This document shows, in pieces, positions 60,601 through 64,000 of a stretch of 64,000 nucleotides of DNA. The translations under genes were made by a program, and so were the position numbers. Source of the DNA: Nematostella vectensis (lineage: Eukaryota > Cnidaria > Anthozoa > Actiniaria > Edwardsiidae); assembly GCF_932526225.1 (NCBI RefSeq), contig NC_064035.1, forward strand, positions 21,069,969-21,133,968, given 5' to 3'. Below the pieces are notes generated by a model. That model worked only from the letters and a program-made list of their open reading frames with translations, did not search any database and was not told where the DNA came from. Each line of letters opens with the position of its first letter. Within the stretch, counting starts at the first letter, position 1.

Positions 60601-63459
60601 TGGCTGAGCTACGTACCAGTTCAATACTCTGACTTTTACCTCATTCTCTAATTCGCTCCAGTGGCCTTAATTGTTTTGGACAATGCCATGCATAAATTAT
60701 CCAGTGTATTGGACAACCCTCACCTGAAAATATCAAACAATCTATATTAAATACAGCAAATTTATTGAAAATCTCATGGGAAGAGAGTTGAATGCTGCTG
60801 GTTCCCCCTTGTGCCTGCATTGATCAACAGTTTTTGTATTTTAGGATCCCGTCAGCCGGACACTTTGTCTCTCAGAGACCTGTATGATTGAAAGAGATCC
60901 TGCAACCTATTGTATTGTCAGTGTTTTTCCTCTTTGCGATGTGAGTATTAGGACTTTTACATCATCCCATAACTTTAAACAGAATACAGTACTTAGTAAT
61001 CAATTTATAATAGAATTTAGTTCAGTGTCAGAGGCATATCCAAGTTTTTATTTTATTTTGCTGTCTCCCTACTGTGTAAAATGTTTTCTAATAATAGGGT
61101 GGGGTTTTATTTTGTTAAAACCCTGATTATACTTAAATACAAAGCCCTGTTTATCCAGTTTATAGGTCACAGTAAAAACCTTATATAAAGGTCATAGGAT
61201 GTTTTTCCTAATTGTACAAAGCCCTGTTTATCCAGTTTATAGGTCACAGTAAAAACCTTATATAAAGGTCATAGGATGTTTTTCCTAATTGTACAAAGCC
61301 CTGTTTATCCAGTTTATAGGTCACAGTAAAAACCTTATATAAAGGTCATAGGATGTTATAGGTCACAGTAAAAACCTTATATAAAGGTCATAGGATGTTA
61401 TAGGTCACAGTAAAACCTTATATAAAGGTCATAGGATGTTATAGGTCACAGTAAAAACCTTATATAAAGGTCATAGGATGTTATAGGTCACAGTAAAAAC
61501 CTTATATAAAGGTCATAGGATGTTATAGGTCACAGTAAAAACCTTATATAAAGGTCATAGGATGTTATAGGTCACAGTAAAAACCTTATATAAAGGTCAT
61601 AGGATGTTATAGGTCACAGTAAAAACCTTATATAAAGGTCATAGGATGTTATAGGTCACAGTAAAAACCTTATATAAAGGTCATAGGATGTTATAGGTCA
61701 CAGTAAAAACCTTATATAAAGGTCATAGGATGTTATAGGTCACAGTAAAAACCTTATATAAAGGTCATAGGATGTTATAGGTCACAGTAAAAACCTTATA
61801 TAAAGGTCATAGGATGTTATAGGTCACAGTAAAAACCTTATATAAAGGTCATAGGATGTTATAGGTCACAGTAAAAACCTTATATAAAGGTCATAGGATG
61901 TTATAGGTCACAGTAAAAACCTTATATAAAGGTCATAGGATGTTATAGGTCACAGTAAAAACCTTATATAAAGGTCATAGGATGTTATAGGTCACAGTAA
62001 AAACCTTATATAAAGGTCATAGGATGTTATAGGTCACAGTAAAAACCTTATATAAAGGTCATAGGATGTTTTTCCTAATTGTACAAAGCCCTGTTTATCC
62101 AGTTTATAGGTCACAGTAAAAACCTTATATAAAGGTCATAGGATGTTTTTCCTAATTGTTAGATTGGCTGACATAATTTATTTCAGGTTAACACCCCTTA
62201 CTTACCTCTTTTTTTTTTTTTTTTTTTTTGTTGTTTAAAAAAAGGCTTTCATGTTTTCTTCCTAGTCAATAGTTAGCATTCAATAATTATTATTGCAGAA
62301 TTTGCTATTTTTTATATCTTTCTGTATTGTGAATTTTGCCCTGTTACTGTATGTATACATTAAATGTCACAACCCTAAATCAGTTTATTATTTCTACTTG
62401 CAGGTATTTACAATTATTAGGTCTGTGGAGAATCCACAGTTATTTTCGATAGAGTTTGTTAGGGGTTCTGTGAAAACTTACACTTCAACAGACAGGTATG
62501 CGACATTACAAGTGGTAAGATGTTTTTCCATCATGTACTCTAGTAAGTTGTGTTCTTGTACCTAACACCATCCCAGCTCATGTTTTTATTATTTTGTTAT
62601 TTTTGCATCACAAACATTCTCTTCATCATCCTTGCCTTCACCATCTTCATTCGTCAATCGTCATTATTATAAGTATCTCTTTGCCACAGCATTAATCACA
62701 TTATTTGTCATTTCAATAGCCATCATTCCCCTGTGATACTAAAAGCCATCATTCTACTGTGATACTTTATAGCTATCATTCCCCTGTGATACTTAAAGCC
62801 ATCATTCTACTGTGATACTTTATGGCCATCATTCTACTGTGATACTTAAAGCCATCATTGCCATGTGATACTTTATAGCCGTCACTTCTCTGTGATATTT
62901 TATAGCCATCAGTCCTTTGTGAAACTTTATGGCCATCATTCTACTGTGATACAGTACTTTATAGCCATCATTTCGCTATGATACTTTATAGCTATCATCC
63001 TACTGTGATATGTACTTTATAGCCATCATTCTACTGTGATACTTTATAGCCAGTCTACTGAGATACTTTATAGCCATGATTCCGCTGTGATACTTTATAG
63101 CCATCATCCTGCTGTGATACTTTATGGCCATCATTCTTCTGTGATACTTTATAGCGATCATTCTACTGTGATACTTTATGGCCATCATTCTTCTGTGATA
63201 CTTTATAGCGATCATTCTACTGTGATACTTTATAGCCAGTCTACTGAGATACTTTATAGCCATGATTCCGCTGTGATACTTTATAGCCATCATTCCTCTG
63301 TGATACTTTATAGCCATATTTTCTCTGTGATACTTCTGTTAGAGGATAATGTATACTGTTTTTCATTGTATAGAGATTCATTGTTATCCACACTTTTGGA
63401 TGGTGTCCGTGCCAGTGGTAACAGGGACGTCTGTGTGAAGATGAAGCCAACGAATAGAG
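48681..63459 (+). CDS. DNAJC13: DNAJC13 / RME-8 orthologue, N-terminal 340 codons (14 exons), 3' part beyond window
   Basis: Exons 48681-48748, 48851-48926, 51954-52029, 53180-53253, 55016-55060, 57999-58055, 58515-58604, 58826-58879, 59799-59881, 59979-60038, 60204-60267, 60845-60940, 62404-62495, 63374-63459. All are GT-AG with consistent phase (1021 nt). The translation tracks vertebrate DNAJC13 from its first residues: [146 protein letters not shown]13 is a large J-domain co-chaperone on early endosomes that recruits Hsc70 for retromer/WASH-linked sorting. This N-terminal region holds the phosphoinositide-binding, PH-like part. The J domain and IWN repeats lie past the right edge. Introns 2, 5, 12 and 13 hold tandem arrays; introns 3 and 4 hold transposons. 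Confidence 0.97.
49541..51450. repeat. 21-bp minisatellite in DNAJC13 intron 2, about 91 copies
   Basis: Unit GTCCCCCTAGTCAATGACAC plus A, with CACAG/CGCAG/CACTATC variants and a few one-base indels (near 49823, 50034, 51104) that break the otherwise open frames. It fills most of a 3-kb intron. The CCCCCTAG core looks like a weak 3' splice site on the sense strand. Encoded frames on both strands are artefacts. Confidence 0.97.
52312..53060. mobile_element. Dispersed repeat element in DNAJC13 intron 3
   Basis: The left end carries AGAGCTCCCATGCGGCGC then AAAGCGCCGC, a perfect 7-bp GC hairpin. The right end carries AGAGCTCCGCTTTTAGGCAA then TGCCTAAATCTATATATT, the hairpin motif also at 11540 and 45800. 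The interior has diverged repeats of ACAACCAAACTTG and TGACGTCAT-type palindromes (52660-52682, 52795-52812), as at 42045-42500. No coding capacity. Class unknown. Confidence 0.6.
53831..54897. mobile_element. Long foldback element with TTAA ends in DNAJC13 intron 4
   Basis: The left arm (53831 to about 54160) and right arm (about 54565-54897) are inverted copies of roughly 330 bp. They begin TTAAGGTGGCGCGCCGAGG and end CTCGGCGCACCACCTTAA. Shared inner blocks include CCAGCTTAAAGCACACGAAT, TTTTTGGCTTAAAACTGACC and TGTCAAACTTCG. The spacer is about 400 bp with no transposase. TTAA at both outer ends suggests the piggyBac superfamily, although the palindromic ends make TIR versus target duplication ambiguous. 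Confidence 0.8.
55135..57950. repeat. 12-bp minisatellite in DNAJC13 intron 5, about 235 copies
   Basis: Unit CAGTACACCCAT with CAGTACCCCCAT and CCGTACACCCAT variants, nearly filling a 2.9-kb intron. Occasional 11-bp units shift frame (for example near 55717, 56510, 57070, 57655). Degenerate forms (CTTCCATACACC) cluster near 57390-57460 and 57880. Long HPSV/STPI/TDGC/LMGV frames are artefacts of the 12-bp period. Confidence 0.97.
58296..58370. repeat. AT-rich inverted and tandem ATTGATAT motif
   Basis: AATATATTGATATAGTATCA followed by ATATATATT forms a hairpin; AATATATTGAT then repeats three times. In DNAJC13 intron 6. Confidence 0.6.
61141..62160. repeat. Hierarchical tandem repeat (42-bp core, about 76-bp long unit) in DNAJC13 intron 12
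   Basis: Three long units (from 61141) contain AAAGCCCTGTTTATCCAG, TATAGGTCACAGTAAAAACC, TTATATAAAGGTCATAGGAT and TTTTCCTAATTGTAC. They are followed by about 16-17 near-identical 42-bp cores (61356-62066) lacking the CCCTG part, then a long unit again. A single-base deletion (four As instead of five) marks one core near 61415. Very low divergence suggests recent expansion. Confidence 0.95.
62700..63340. repeat. About 27-bp tandem repeat in DNAJC13 intron 13
   Basis: Unit TGTGATACTTTATAGCCATC plus ATTCTAC, about 24 copies, with a higher-order duplication of roughly 190 bp (62990-63060 resembles 63150-63250). Small frames through it are artefacts. Confidence 0.9.
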
Positions 63460-64000
63460 GTACATGTGCATGTGTATATCTGGGGGATGTATGAGTCGTA
63501 GGCGCTGGAAGCAAATAAAGTATTGGGGGTGGTGTCACTTCATCAAAATCAACTGAAATAGTGGTCTTGTTTTATTAGCCAGCCGTTTGTTTGGAGACAG
63601 GGTGCTCTGAACTAAATAACTTGTTTCTGCCCTAACAACATAAAATCAAAATCTGCCATTTTGCACTTACGTGATATTTTCTTAGTAACGGTATAAAATG
63701 ATAGAAAAACATGCATCATTTGCCTTCTTTGGCCCTTTTTCTAAATTTGTGGTTAGCCGTATTTGTACCTTGATTTTAGATCTGGTCATTTACGAGAAAT
63801 AATCTGCTAGTACGCTTATGCTTTTACGGGAGTTTTCTTAATTTCCCTATCCAGAGTTGTCATTTTTTTTACCGATACGCTTATTTAAAAAAAGCATGGA
63901 TATAACCATTCTATGGTCTTGTCCATTTGAACTTTTTCGAGATCAAAAACAGTCTCATTCTGTTTAATCATGGTCCATTTCGACAATCTGCAAATAACAG
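63460..64000. other. DNAJC13 intron 14 (partial)
   Basis: Follows the GTACATG donor at 63460. No further exon of the gene recognised before the window ends. Confidence 0.6.

Overview
This is a window of animal nuclear DNA, AT-rich and intron-bearing. The organism is most likely a cnidarian and probably an anthozoan (sea anemone or coral). That placement is inference: two genes align exon by exon with vertebrate orthologues, and the transposon mix (single-ORF PHD/endonuclease/RT LINE, Penelope GIY-YIG fragment, K02A2.6-type Gypsy, foldback MITEs) is what I associate with anthozoan genomes. Nothing bacterial is present.

Layout. 1-9.5 kb is retrotransposon-rich: an open LINE ORF on the minus strand running off the left edge (1-3327), a Penelope-like C-terminal fragment (4228-4650, minus) and a young, apparently intact Gypsy element with 123-bp LTRs (5019-9508, plus). 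9.5-23.4 kb has no gene I can support; it holds diverged duplications, tandem repeats, a foldback MITE and three tRNA-like SINE heads. 23.4-27.1 kb (plus) is a 3-coding-exon gene for a 503-aa secreted protein with ten spaced cysteine pairs and prohormone-like cleavage and amidation sites. 29.0-43.4 kb (minus) is a complete nine-exon MFSD12 orthologue (lysosomal/melanosomal cysteine importer family), tail-to-tail with the secreted gene. 43.4-48.5 kb is the head-to-head spacer. 48.5 kb to the right edge (plus) holds the first 14 coding exons (340 codons) of a DNAJC13/RME-8 orthologue, which continues beyond the window.

The most unusual feature is the minisatellites. In MFSD12 three arrays sit on splice junctions. 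Twelve copies of a 48-bp unit each carry the 3' splice site of exon 2. About twenty copies of another 48-bp unit each carry the end of exon 8 and its 5' splice site. About 125 copies of a 38-bp unit run up to the acceptor of exon 9, and each contains a relative of that acceptor. DNAJC13 has four further arrays (21, 12, 42 and about 27 bp) in introns 2, 5, 12 and 13, and the secreted gene has a 27-bp array in its first intron. The second notable item is the secreted precursor itself, for which I recognise no named family.

The three host genes do not form an operon or a known pathway. MFSD12 and DNAJC13 both act in the endosome/lysosome system, but I would not read function into their adjacency. 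Exon borders were placed by hand from splice signals, phase continuity and remembered family similarity. Phases close exactly in all three gene models.
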